From: Larix sibirica | Taxonomy: Eukaryota > Streptophyta > Pinopsida > Pinales > Pinaceae | DNA length: 21,198 nt | Assembly (NCBI GenBank): GCA_004151065.3 | Contig: NWUY0300026601.1 | Location: 1 to 21,198, forward strand | Reading direction: 5' to 3' | Shown here: piece after piece, positions 1 to 10,132 of the stretch | Layout of the letters: every line of letters begins with the position of its first letter | Position numbering within the stretch: the stretch's first letter is position 1 | The notes under the pieces: generated by a model | What the model saw: the letters and a program-made list of their open reading frames with translations, nothing else | Database searches by the model: none | Told to the model about the DNA's origin: nothing | Position numbers and translations under genes: made by a program

Positions 1-171
1 GGAAGTGACCCCTGGCATTGTATCACTAGAGAAGAAAGCATTGTAAGTTTTTTTTTAGTAATAATAAATTATCAAAGCTACCATTGCCCCATGGTTTTAG
101 CAGGGTTTCCACATAAATATCATGTTCTATTGTTATTGTTGTTTGTTTCTGTTTTTTATATTTTCCTAACA
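1..171 (+). repeat. 3' end of the copia 5' LTR
   Basis: The stretch ends in TTTTCCTAACA directly before a primer binding site, and the CA terminus fits an LTR end. It holds a short block typical of copia R-U5 regions (ccattgccccatgg, then gggtttccacataaat). The 5' part lies outside the window, so LTR length cannot be measured. No second copy of this block was found downstream of the 3' LTR start at 4146. Confidence 0.75.
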
Positions 172-173
172 TC

Positions 174-186
174 TAATATTAGAGCC
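174..186 (+). other. Primer binding site (initiator-Met tRNA type) of the copia element
   Basis: TAATATTAGAGCC aligns with the usual plant copia site TGGTATCAGAGCC at 10 of 13 positions, and all three differences are transitions. It lies two bases after the LTR end, as expected for priming of minus-strand DNA. Confidence 0.75.
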
Positions 187-218
187 AAGTTAACTCATAG
201 GCATAGGATTTTCTACAA

Positions 219-990
219 ATGGAAACTGCAACAATGATATGAGGTTTAACAAGGTTCGAGATTGAGAAGTTTGATGGAAAGAATTTCTCCCCATGGAAAA
301 TGAAGATGGAGGATTTGCTAGTTCAAAACAACCAAGCCCTATCCTTGAAAGGGGTTGCAAAAAAACAAGCGGCAAGATAGATGAGTAGTGGATAAATATG
401 GACAGGAGGCAGTGTATATAATTCATCTTTGCCTAGAAAACTCTTATCTTCTTCAATGTTATTGAAGAAAATAAGACGGAATCACTTTGGGAGAAACTTG
501 GGAAGTTGCATGAGACTAACTCAACAACAAATAATATTTTCTTGAAAAAATAAACTTTATCATCTGAGGATGAAGGAGGGTTCAACTATGGAAGACCATC
601 TGAATGAGTTTAATACCCTACTTAGTAAATTGGTCTCGTTTGGTGTAAAGATGGAGGAAGAAGACAAAGCAAGCATTTTATTATGTTACCTATCAGATAC
701 CTTGTATCAGTTGGTGATGACCATATCACCTCATCATCAAGAACTATGAAATTTGATGATGTGGTAGCCTACTTTGTTAGGAAAAGAGTTGTAGTGAAAA
801 TCATCTACGGTATCCTCTACTAGTGAATCCCTATATCTGATAATATTATCTAGAAAAAGGGGTCAACAAGGTATATTACAGTCTAGATCTAAGTCCAAAG
901 GACACAAGGTAAAAGGGAAGTGTTGGAATGGTGGGAAACCAAGGCACCCGAGGAAAGAACGTTGGAATCTAAAGAAGGAAAAGACAAATG
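219..990 (+). pseudogene. gag: Copia gag (UBN2-type) with decayed zinc knuckle
   Basis: Gag is the capsid and nucleic-acid-binding polyprotein of the element. From the ATG at 219 the frame gives METATM and then a TGA at codon 7, followed by FEIEKFDGKNFSPWKMKMEDLL, a copia gag N-terminal signature. Further pieces occur in shifted frames: a segment near 480 reading SLWEKLGKLHETN, then MKEGSTMEDHLNEFNTLLS near 570, then KMEEEDKASILL near 650. A CCHC knuckle remnant begins at 921 (CWNGGKPRHPRKERW), with the second and last Cys replaced by Gly and Arg. Several stops and at least two frameshifts make it dead. Identity is secure; the 3' limit is approximate. Confidence 0.85.
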
Positions 991-999
991 CAAATCAAC

Positions 1000-1300
1000 C
1001 ATCAATCGAGGCTAGCATAACAGATTCAAAAGAAACAACAACATTTGAGGCTTTATGTATCAGTAACAGTAGATCTCTTTTATATGCTAGGATTCTGGAC
1101 TTAGGTGCATCTTTCCACATGTCTCCATATAGAGACTAGTTCATTAAATATTATCCCTATAGTGGTGGGATGTTCTAATTAGGTGATGATCATCCTCTAT
1201 AAATTGTAGGAGGAGAGGATATTAGTATCAAGATGGACATGGGAGAGAAAGGAAGTTGTGTGATATACGACATGTACTAGATCTATGGAAGAATCTACTC
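1000..1300 (+). pseudogene. Copia aspartic protease remnant
   Basis: ARILDLGASFHMSP begins near 1086. It corresponds to the D-S/T-G-A active-site loop of copia protease, but the codon after the catalytic Asp (1098-1100) now encodes Leu, giving DLGA. A TAG follows at RD*F, where family members usually have Trp. A later segment around GGEDISIKMDMGEKGSC matches the distal part of the domain in outline only. The enzyme would process the element polyprotein; this copy cannot. Confidence 0.7.
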
Positions 1301-1469
1301 TCAATAAAGATGATAGATAAACTGGGGTACTATACTACCTTGGTAATAATCGTTGCAAGATTACCAAAGGATCTCTAATGATAGAAAAAGGAAAATCTTA
1401 TGGGAATCTATATCATTTATGTGGTGATACAATGACAAACATGTAGTAGCAATGGACTCGAGGAATGTT

Positions 1470-2335
1470 CTAGATGCAATGATGCTATGGCATCGATGAC
1501 TTATACATACGAGTAATTTTTTTTTGAAAATTATGCATGATTGAGGTATTATTTCTACGATTAAGTCTTGTAATTAGACTTCTGTGAGCACTATATTTTT
1601 GGTAAACATAAGAGAGTTCAATTTATTGCAAGCTCTAGTAAAAGTTCAAATCTTTTGCAACTTATTCATTTTTATATATTTGGACTAGTCCCCACTATGT
1701 CAATAAATTATGCTAGATATTTTCTAACTTTTATAGATGATTATTCTAGTAGAGTGTGGGTGTATTTTGTAAAAAATAAGTCAGAAGACTTTGATAAATT
1801 TAATGAGTTCAAGGCACGAGAAGAGAAAAGTTTGGGAAAATATATGTTATGTATTATATTGGATAACGGAGGAGAAAATTTCTCAGATGCATTTGATAAA
1901 TTCTATATGCAGGAAGGAATTAAGCACCAAAATATTGCTTCGTATACTCCACATTAAAATGAGGTGGTTGAGCAAATGAATTGCACAATCATGGAACGTG
2001 AAAGAAGCATGCTCAACACATCTAGGTTGGATAATGGATTATGGGAAAAAGGTTGTTAATACAATTTCTTACCTTATAAACATATTACCTACAACTATGT
2101 TGGATGGAAATACCTAGAGGAGGTTTGGTGTGGTAAGCCATTTGATTATTCTCATTTGTGTATATTTGGTTGTGATGCATTTTCGCATATGCCTAAAGAA
2201 AAGAGGTCCAAGATTGACCTAAATTCAAGGTAATATGTTTTTTCTTGGCTATGATGATACAATAAAGGCTATAGACCATGGGATCCTATTGAACACAAGG
2301 TAGTTGTTAGTTGGGATGTTATTTTTAATGAATAA
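1470..2335 (+). pseudogene. Copia integrase (GAG-pre-integrase, rve core and C-terminal part)
   Basis: Integrase joins element cDNA to the host chromosome. A degenerate pre-integrase zinc region starts at MLWHR (1481) and ends near FCEHYIFGKHKRVQF. The core is readable from 1655, with RYFLTFIDDYSSRVWVYF. The second catalytic Asp is at 1862-1864 (LDNGGE) and the Glu at 1970-1972, exactly 35 residues apart. The first Asp, expected after Leu-x-His-x, is Tyr at 1673-1675. A TAA at 1955 interrupts the frame where Gln is usual (TPQQNG region). Downstream, shifted-frame pieces include EEVWCGKPFDYSHLCIFGCDAF and WDPIEHKVVVSWDVIFNE. Confidence 0.9.
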
Positions 2336-2544
2336 TCCATGTGAAGGAAGGAGCCTTGAGATTGTAACTATTGAAGTAGAAACCAGTGAAGATGAAAATG
2401 AAATGAAGCTTCTAATCAGCATGAAGAATAGGAAGTTCAACAACCACAACTCTAAAGAACTACACATCCCGGGACATCCATAAAGGTTTTCTCTTGATTT
2501 TCAGTCTTCTTTTTCTTTGTTAACTAATGATGGTGAGCCTAATT

Positions 2545-3545
2545 CAATTAAAGAAGCTATGGAATCTAAGATTGCAAATAAATGGATGAAAACCATGGAC
2601 AAAGAAATGAAAGAACTACACAAGAATGAAATGTGGGAACTTGTGGATCTCTAACTAGGAAGAGAGGTTCTTGGAAACAAGTGGATGTATCAAGTAAACA
2701 AGAACAATGATGGGTTGCCGGAATAGTAGAAATCCCACTTGGTGGAAAAAGGTTATGTGCGGAAATTAGGTATAGATTTTAATGAAATCTTATCTTCAGT
2801 TGTGAATCTAACTAATATAAGATTTTTACTTGCACTTATAGTAGCACAATATATAGATTTGGAGAAACTAGATGTAAAAACTACTTTCTTACATGGTGAT
2901 CTTGGGGAAGAAATTTATATGGATAAGCCTGAGGGTTATAAATAAAGAGGGAAAGAGAATTTGATGGAAATGGGCACCAAGGATGTGGTACAAAAAAATT
3001 GACCCCTTCATGAGGAGCCAAGGTTTTAGTAGAAGTGAAGCCGGCCATTATGCATATTATAAAAGATTTGATGATGGAAGTTGTATTATCTTATTGTTGT
3101 ATGTTGATGATATGATATTTGTAGGCCCCAACATGAAGAAAATAATTGATATTAAAGCTTAGTTGGCTAGGTCATTCGGAATGAAGGATTTAGGAGCATC
3201 AAATCAAATTCTAGGGATGGAGATACACATGGACAAAACATGTAGGAATATATAGTTAATTCAAAAGCCATATAAAGAAAAGATTATACAGCACTTCAAT
3301 ATGCATAATGAAAAAACAGTTAGCACCCCACTTCCTGGACACTTCAAGTTGTCTTTTGAATAGTGTCCTAGCACATAAGCAGAGAAGACAAGCATGCCTT
3401 GTGTATTGTATTCATAGATAATAGGGAGCCTCATGTTCAGCATGGTGAGCATTAGACCAGATATTGCACAAGCAGTGGGAGTTGTTATGCAGTTCATGGT
3501 GAATCCTAGTAAGGATAATTAGAATGTTGTGAAGTGGATATTTAG
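2545..3545 (+). pseudogene. Copia reverse transcriptase
   Basis: The domain opens with IKEAMESKIANKWMKTMDKE (about 2548), passes GNKWMYQVNKNNDG, then continues in an open stretch at 2739-2945 containing LEKLDVKTTFLHGDLGEEIY. A deletion of roughly 30-40 bases near 2965 removes the usual C-K-L-x-K-S-L-Y-G-L-K segment. The catalytic YVDD box is intact at 3100-3111, followed by FGMKDLGASNQILGMEIHMD. Later come VSTPLPGHFKLS, SIRPDIAQAVGVVMQFM and KWIFRYLMGT. At least nine stops are present, many of them TAG where CAG or TGG is normal. Confidence 0.93.
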
Positions 3546-3589
3546 ATATTTAATGGGCACTGCAAATGTTGCTATTTGTTACGGAACGA

Positions 3590-4062
3590 TAGATTTACAA
3601 ATTAAAGGTTTTACAAATTATGATATTGGTGGAGATAGAAATGGATGAAAGACTACTATAGGATATATTGTCCCTCTTGTTGATGGAGATGTAAGTTGGA
3701 CATCTAAGTTGCAACCATAGTGGCCTTATCGACCACTGAAATAGAATATGGTGTAGCAATTGAGGCCAATAAAGAGGCAATATTACTAGAGTCACTAATG
3801 GATGACTTCAAGATGATGTAGGGGAAGATCACTTTGCATTGTGATAGTCAAAGTGCTATTCACTTATTGAAGGATCCATAATTTCATGATAGCACAAAGC
3901 ATATTGATATTAAGTACCATTTCATAATGAAAGAGGTGGAAGAAGGTAGTATCATTTTGGAGAAAATTGACAATCACTAAGAATACTACAGATAAGCTTA
4001 GAAAGCCAATCATAATAGAGAAGTTTGAATGGTGCAAAAATTCTTTGGGCTTGCTGAAAATG
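3590..4062 (+). pseudogene. Copia RNase H
   Basis: RNase H removes template RNA during reverse transcription. IKGFTNYDIGGDRNG starts near 3601; the first catalytic Asp of the usual T-D pair is Asn. TIGYIVPLVDGDVSWTSKLQP follows, then a frameshift into a segment with STTEIEYGVAIEANKEA. Next come LHCDSQSAIHLLKDP and STKHIDIKYHFIMKEVE, the hallmark end of the copia domain. Stops and one or two frameshifts break it. The tail KFEWCKNSLGLL near 4022 is the normal pol C-terminus. Confidence 0.88.
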
Positions 4063-4134
4063 TGATGAAGGCAACATTTGGCAATGACACATGAGTGGAA
4101 AACATAGGCAAGAAAATTTCTATGTATCCACTTC

Positions 4135-4145
4135 AAGTGGGAGAA
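4135..4145 (+). other. Polypurine tract of the copia element
   Basis: AAGTGGGAGAA lies just downstream of the pol end and directly before TGTTAGG. This is the usual plus-strand primer context in plant copia elements. Confidence 0.8.
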
Positions 4146-4475
4146 TGTTAGGAGGTGAAGTAAATATCGAGATCCTAAATATTTTCATGTATAGTGGTAC
4201 ATGACTATCGCCTCGTGCAATTTGTATGCGTTAGGGGAGTCGCAAGGGGGTCTAGAAATTTCTCCCTTTCCTAGGGGTGTGGGGATGGAGCCCTTGCATT
4301 TTAGGTGTTTGAGGATGGAAGCCCCAAGGAAAAAACTTCTAGGCCCTTGTAGTGTATTTTGTTTCCTTTCGGAACATGTTGTTCCCTTGAATGAAACTAT
4401 CACCCTCACTCAAATTATTGAAGGCCAACACCCTCACAGAGAAAAAACTAACAAGAAAAGAATTTTCTCATGAGA
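4146..4475 (+). repeat. Copia 3' LTR, 5' portion, truncated
   Basis: TGTTAGG follows the polypurine tract, as expected for an LTR start. The next 300 bases include a GC-richer part (gggagtcgcaagggggtct, ggggtgtggggatggagccc) unlike the AT-rich surroundings. The R-U5 block seen at 70-120 is never reached; instead the sequence passes into a tandem array near 4485. The end is therefore approximate and probably a truncation or rearrangement point. Confidence 0.7.
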
Positions 4476-4484
4476 GGCCCATAT

Positions 4485-5240
4485 TATCGTGCATATTAGA
4501 GCCATTAGATATTAGTTATTCACACATCAAAAGATGCTTGAGAGATCATAGGGAGATATCCTCATGGACATTCTAGATACAATGTGCATGTTCTATCTCC
4601 AAATCCCATCCATTCATGCACGAAGACATGCATGAGTGATAATTAGGGTGGTCCCCAGTGAATGGCCAGGATGTATCATACATATTCCATATTTTAATCT
4701 CAGCCATTCACACAAAAATACGTGGATGGGAGGTAAGTAGGGGTGATCCTCCACAAACGACCAGAATGCATCATGCATTTTCCATCTTTGAATCTTGACC
4801 ATTCACAGATGAAGAGATGTGTGGCAAGTAATTATGAGTGATCCCCTAGGAATAGCCATGATACATCATGCATGTTCCATATCCAAATGTAATCCATTTG
4901 AACACATAGCACTTGACTGGGAAATATCAATGGTGGCTCCTCAAAAATGGCCAGAATTTATCCACACAACTTCATGCAATCCTAGACATTAGCAGGAATA
5001 CACATGATCGGGTGATACTACAGGTGGGTCCCCTACAAATGGTTATGATAAGACCTTGGATGATGAGCAATTAAATATCATCCATTCATGCAAATTATTA
5101 TTTCATCATGTCTATCGTAAATACCCCCCTCCCCGCGTTCACAAATTCCCATGATCTATCTGTGCATATTCCAACATTTAATCTTAGCCAATTACAAGGA
5201 GGGAAGCTTTCACACATATGATGATTCCACCAATGACTTG
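4485..5240. repeat. Diverged tandem repeat array, period about 95 bp
   Basis: A landmark resembling tgcatcatgcatrttccat recurs at about 4487, 4578, 4672, 4767, 4862, 4957, 5049 and 5155, with spacings of 91-95 bp and one of 106. In each unit it is followed by an A/T-rich bit ending in a variant of agccattcaca (about 4514, 4609, 4702, 4797, 4892, 4984, 5079, 5186). The unit ends in a variant of gtgatccccyacaaatggccagaa. Units 4672-4956 are clearest; the outermost ones are weak. No coding function is supported: open frames here exist on both strands and match nothing. Confidence 0.85.
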
Positions 5241-5861
5241 AATCTTCTTTTGGAAAATATCAACTATCCACTACATCTTAGGGGGATTCAAAGTATATGC
5301 ATGATTCCTCGAGGGTCCACCTACCACCTCAACAAAATCTCAACAACATCTCACCTGCCAATGATGTAGCTTGTAGGGTGGACCTGACCTAGTCCACCTT
5401 TTAGTATCCAATTAGAATCTACCACGCGTACCTCCAACTCATATTAGAGGATTTCGAAGCCATGTGTTGTAAAATTATTGGGTTTTTTCCTATCCTGACC
5501 TCTTTTTTGGTCAAGTTGGATATACTTCCATGCATCTACCAAGTTGAGCAAGCCCACGATATGAGCCCATGGGGAAGTATAATGTGCCCAACATGTCAAT
5601 ATGTTGTTGAAATGCGTATGTACATAAAAATTATAGTCTTCATTTCCATAATGTAGGTGGGATATATCCCCCAAGCCAAGACTAAACATGTGGGCATTGA
5701 GAAGGATGAAAATGATCTATATTGAAGGGCGCAAAACAAGGTGGGATTGATCCTATACCAATGGGGCAATTTTTTTTGTCGGTGGAGGAAAATATTACTC
5801 ATTAACTAGAAAAGGATAAGGGTGGCTACATCATCTAGTAGCCATGAGAGTGGGCCATTAA
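5241..5861. other. No gene recognised; A/T-rich degenerate sequence
   Basis: No conserved protein motif, RNA gene or clear repeat was seen. A short inverted repeat, GGTGGAC (5377-5383) and GTCCACC (5392-5398), is present. Short open frames on both strands lack recognisable domains. Confidence 0.5.
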
Positions 5862-6804
5862 TGTTGGAGGGGCATCTAGGAGACCCTGGAAATTATGAAA
5901 GACTAAAACAGATCAAATGCTCCTAGCTTCCTTCCCCTCAAGAAAAGGGCACATGAGAATGGATTAACATATTAATTATGCATATTAAAGGGGTTAATTA
6001 GAGGATAAATTTTATTATTTAAGAACTAATCAGAAGCAATCCTGAAGATCAAGAAGTTACGAAGGATAGTGACAACAAGCACTCTTTCAATTTTGTTATC
6101 ATGAAGGGTTGGATCTATCCTAATGGCATGGGAGAATCAAATAGCTCTAGATGGAATTACAAGCATGATAGTCTGAATAGTAGATGACTCACACTCAAAT
6201 AGGGAGTAAGCATATATAAGGAGGACCTAGGCTTCAAAACGAAAGGGGGGCAATTTTTCACATCGTCGGGTTGCCAAAGTTTATGGGATCTGCAACATTA
6301 GTTGTATCCTTCTTCTTTTATTATTCTCTTCTTACTATGAACATAATCTAAGGTCATTTATGGAAAGATGAATAATAGATCCAAGACCGAGATTCAAGAA
6401 TCCCTTTTGGTGCATTCCTATTGTACTAGAGAACTATCATGAATGTTGAATAAGATCATAACCAAGGTATTTTGTCAATAGATTGAAGCAACAAATATTG
6501 TACATGTTGTTATGATTCTTTTCCTTGAATGTGTATCTTCCATTATATTGAATGAATCAATTGATCTATACTTACCTTTCCCTATAGTGTTTTGTTTATT
6601 GCAAGCATAGTTTGATCAAATGAATGATTTGATATATGCTACATGCTTTGCTTGTAACCTTACATTCATCTTCCAATGATAAAGCTATGATCAAGGTGCA
6701 CTAGAAACATTATTCAATTGAATGTGTAGTTTGTATTGTGCAAATTCTCTTTCCGCCTAAAAATGACATCATTTAAAACCCTTTCAGCAACATATTCTAA
6801 CTCC
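5862..6804 (+). repeat. Candidate old LTR (weak)
   Basis: A TGTTGGAGGGGCATCTAGG start at 5862, a TATA-like box at 6213 and T-rich downstream sequence resemble U3-R-U5 organisation upstream of the gypsy gag at 7385. No matching copy was found elsewhere in the window, and no convincing primer binding site follows, so both ends are guesses. It may be the 5' LTR of that gypsy element, or unrelated sequence. Confidence 0.25.
6213..6219 (+). promoter_or_regulatory. TATA-like box
   Basis: TATATAA, followed by GGAGGACC, sits in the candidate LTR. By position it could be the promoter of the following gypsy element. No transcript start can be shown from sequence. Confidence 0.35.
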
Positions 6805-7384
6805 ATGCATCACCATTTGTTTTTGCAAATATAATCAAGATTCCATACATAAACAGGTTGTTCTTTGGTGATATTCAAGAATGATTGTCTTATAATTGAG
6901 GGTGCCCCCTTGGTCTCAGGACTGGATGGGAAACCTATAGTGGCAATGGAAGGTGCATATCACACAACATACCTTGGCCTTGTGTCTCTTTCTATCCCAT
7001 TTATTTCCATGGGTATATCTAGAAGAGGATTTTGTGAGGGGTACAAATTGGGGTAAAACATAGCAAGCCATCATCGTTGTCGAGGAGATTTCATAGGTCA
7101 TTGTGTGTTTTTTCAGGGATCTTCGAGGCATACATGAATAATCTTAAGGCAAATCCACTATAAATTTGAATCTAACACCTCTGATGATTTTATTGCAGAC
7201 TTTACATCCTAATGGAAAATGTTTTCCAACTTCACTATGGGAAATAAAGCCCTATTCCCACTACTAAAAATGTATGTGTTGCTTATGGAGAGCAAGTAGA
7301 ATCACTTGAGGCAAGATATCTCCTCTGGTGACACCACACCCTCATAATAGACTCCATTGGGAGACAACCCATTCATCATAAAAG
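6805..7384. other. No gene recognised; possible gypsy leader
   Basis: Short open frames, such as one at 6865-7056, show no known domain. The stretch sits between the candidate LTR and the gypsy gag, so an untranslated leader is possible. No tRNA-complementary primer site was recognised. Confidence 0.35.
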
Positions 7385-8025
7385 TTGGACCCTAGATCCA
7401 TAGTTATCATATCTATGGACAAAGGAAAGCTAACCCTTCCTCTAGAATACCTTGACCAAGTGTGGAAGAAAAAGAGGGATTTCCACAACCAAAGTGATGG
7501 TAGGAACCTTAATTCTATTGTCTTATTCCCATATGATACTATTGATATTCACCACTCTCCTAAAGCATACCATCAATCTACTCGGCCTCTTATCTTCTAA
7601 ACCAAAGATTTTCCTCCTCTACAAGGATCTTAGCTAATTGACCTCTCCCAAATCCCTATATACTTTTCTCAACTAGGGATACTACAAACCCCTGGTTCAC
7701 AGTACTCCCCTTTAAGAGAGAGAAAGCGTCACCCCTATGTTATCATCTTCAAGTTATCTTTCACCCCCTCAGGTTGTGGTTATACCAACCTTACAAGTAT
7801 ATGTGCACTATACAATCCACTCTACTTTGAATAATCCCAACCAACTACAAATCCCAAGGCCAAATCATCAAATGGTTGCTCCAAATCCCCCTTACCCTTG
7901 GTTGGATGCTATATTCAATCCCTTAGTGCTTCCTCTAGCAAACCAACTAGGTAATTTACCAGATGGATATCTGAATGTTTTACCCAAGTTTAATGGGGAG
8001 AATGGATTGGAAAAAGAAGAGCATC
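7385..8025 (+). pseudogene. gag: Ty3-gypsy gag, N-terminal part, cut by a downstream LTR
   Basis: Two overlapping frames make up a Pro/Ser/His-rich gag leader. The first, from about 7385, reads KAYHQSTRPL and, past a stop, PPLQGS and IDLSQIPIY. A frameshift near 7735 moves to the frame holding LSPPQVVVIPTL and APNPPYPWLDAIF. It then reaches LPKFNGENGLEKEEHL at 7980-8027, a motif seen just before the retrotransposon gag domain in many plant gypsy elements. The reading frame is abandoned exactly where TGTCATGTCCCC starts, so the main gag domain is missing here. The N-terminal start is not fixed. A gag C-terminal zinc knuckle at 14636 might belong to the same element. Confidence 0.65.
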
Positions 8026-10065
8026 TGTCATGTCCCCAAATTTTAATTTTAATCCTTTGATTAAAATAATTAAACTTGGCCAAAATTTATTTGATAAATT
8101 CATGTTAATTATTAATGTTGGTTGCATAAGTCATGGACGAGGCCAAATATTGAATATTTAACTGTCTAATATTTTTTTAATGAGTTGAAAATGGTCTAGG
8201 TGGCTCAAGAGGGTGCATAGGAGAATTTATGGGGCCCATATGATTTCTCTCCCTTGAGGAATTTGATAAAAGCTACTAAAAAGCAGGGAAAGTAATGGAA
8301 AAGAAGGAAATGCACTAGTTTCCAGATTTTTGCTAATAAAGCTCAAGAAGGAATAGAAACAACCAAGAAAGCACAAAGGAATATCATTAAAATATATAGG
8401 CTCCCAATTTAGCCAAGGAGGTCACACTTTATGAGAGAGAGTAGGCTCACATGTGCTAGTAACTTTCCAAATATTCCTCCGAGCATATTAGGCTCAATTC
8501 AAAGCAACCAGGTTCTAGGAGGAAAAAGCCAACATAATCTTATAAAGAGGTATGAGTGCTTTAGTGGGGATATTTTGGCCATTTTTTATTGACTTGAAGA
8601 GCTCTACGCTTTTCATAGCTTGTGTGATGTGCCCCTTGCTATCTTGGGAAATGTTCCCTTTCCAACTATGAGGAGAGATCATCCACATCCCTCATTTGTG
8701 TTTCATTGCAGGTGATTGTGGGAGGTGAAATCACACGGATTTATCTACATAGATTCATGGATCATATGTATATTTTTTTCTTCATGCATATCTAAATATT
8801 TTATAATGTTCCATTAGTTTTATAGTGTCGTGTGCCAGTATTTTCAATGTGGAGAGCACACTTTCCTTAAAAAAGTGTTATTGTGTGGTTTTCCAGTATT
8901 TATAGTGTGGGATTGCTTATTTTTTATTAGTTGGGGGTGAGGAGGTTACATTTTGGAGCTTCAAATTCATATTCTCAACTCTCCTCTCCAGATCTAGTGT
9001 GTTGGTGCTTCTGTTGTGTGGTCAGATCAACTCAATCAGTGGATCCACTGTTGGTGAGACAGAAACAATATTCTAGTTAGAATAGTTCTATTCATTTTTG
9101 GACTTTTGGACCTATTCCAATGAGTTTGGAGCATCATTTATAGTTAGAAAAAACTTTTTTTTTACTCAAAAACAATTCCGGATGACCAAGATACAACCAT
9201 TTTACCAAATCTAAGGGTTTCGACTGTAAAGGAGTGCACCAGTGTATTTTTTCCATTGTATTTCTGTATTTTCGAGTTGTGTAAAATTCCCATATTGTTG
9301 TAACCAATTTTATTACAACCATATACAATTAAAAATAAATACCCTAGTGTTTTCTCTCAGTATTGTGTTCATATATTCAAGTTACTAGTTAAACTATGTG
9401 TTGTTTAGTTTCCTATGGTTGCATAGTCATATAGATGTGAGTATAAAAAATTATATTAAAAGCTTTTGGAGTTTGTAAGTGAGCTGCTTATATTGATTTG
9501 GGTGTTTTAATGACCATATGAGTCTCTATGGTCAAATTTTGGAGGGTCTTAGTGTGGTTGGAAAGTGTTTGAAACCAACAGTATTACTAGTCAGATTCGA
9601 GCTAGTCTTCCTTTCTGTCGTAAAATAATGAGCTAGACTTTCCTAATATCGAATTGATGCATGTGAAGTTGAACTTTGTTTATAAGTATGAGGATATGAT
9701 ATTCTTGTAGTATTATTGAGTCCAACTACATCTTCTTACTGTTGTTTAGTTTTTTCTAGTATTGCACCAGAAGTAGAGAAGTTTCCACGTAATTCTTGGG
9801 GCCATTGCCTCTGGTCATTTTTTGCCTTTCCCAGGTGTGATACACTTCGAAATGTGAAAACTATCGAATCAAATCCCTGAGTGAATTTTTTTAGGTGTAT
9901 TGTATTTTTATATTTTGATTTGTTTAGAGTCTGTAGGTGTTCTAGCAACTTTGTTTGAAAGAATTAGTAATAGTCCATTGGTGTTTGGAAAACAAATTGC
10001 AAGTCCCAATACAAGTTTTCTAGTTTTGATTTAGTGTGCCTAAATATATATTTGGGTACATTACA
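8026..10065 (+). repeat. LTR of element B (about 2,040 bp)
   Basis: It begins TGTCATGT and ends ACATTACA, imperfect inverted termini (7 of 8) with the standard TG...CA ends. One base after the end comes a canonical primer binding site. The LTR interrupts a gypsy gag frame, so its left border is an insertion junction; GCATC at 8021-8025 would be the target duplication. A TATAAA at 8541 would leave about 515 bp of U3 and an unusually long R-U5 of about 1.5 kb. I found no second copy of this sequence downstream, so LTR identity rests on termini, primer site and insertion context. Confidence 0.75.
8541..8546 (+). promoter_or_regulatory. TATA-like box in LTR B
   Basis: TATAAA within tcttataaagagg, about 515 bp into the LTR, is a plausible core promoter for element B. 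Support is by motif and position only. Confidence 0.35.
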
Positions 10066-10066
10066 G

Positions 10067-10079
10067 TGGTATCAGAGCA
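10067..10079 (+). other. Primer binding site (initiator-Met tRNA type) of element B
   Basis: TGGTATCAGAGCA is the canonical plant retrotransposon site complementary to the 3' end of initiator methionine tRNA. It starts one base after the LTR end ACATTACA. It is far better preserved than the copia site at 174, suggesting a younger element. Confidence 0.9.
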
Positions 10080-10132
10080 TGGTACTTTTCACCTTTGAAT
10101 TTTAAACCTTCAATTGAAAAGGAACCGTAGAC

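Larger units (their letters stand above)
1..4475 (+). mobile_element. Ty1-copia LTR retrotransposon, Tork/TNT1-like, heavily decayed
   Basis: The order is LTR end, Met-type primer binding site, gag, protease, integrase, reverse transcriptase, RNase H, polypurine tract, LTR start. Integrase before reverse transcriptase defines the Ty1-copia superfamily. The best landmarks are YVDD at 3100-3111, a LDNGGE integrase motif near 1859, and late RT/RNase H motifs such as VSTPLPGHFKLS and HIDIKYHF. These resemble the Tork/TNT1 lineage as I know it. Many nonsense codons, several frameshifts and a small RT deletion make it non-functional. The 5' LTR is cut by the window edge, and the 3' LTR appears truncated near 4475, so the right end is approximate. 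Confidence 0.93.

Noticed and set aside
3261-4136. Minus-strand open frames opposite the copia RT and RNase H
   Set aside because: Antisense shadows of recognisable plus-strand retrotransposon coding sequence.
4201-4473. 90-codon open frame on + (overlapped by one on -)
   Set aside because: Lies inside the copia 3' LTR, open on both strands, no known domain.
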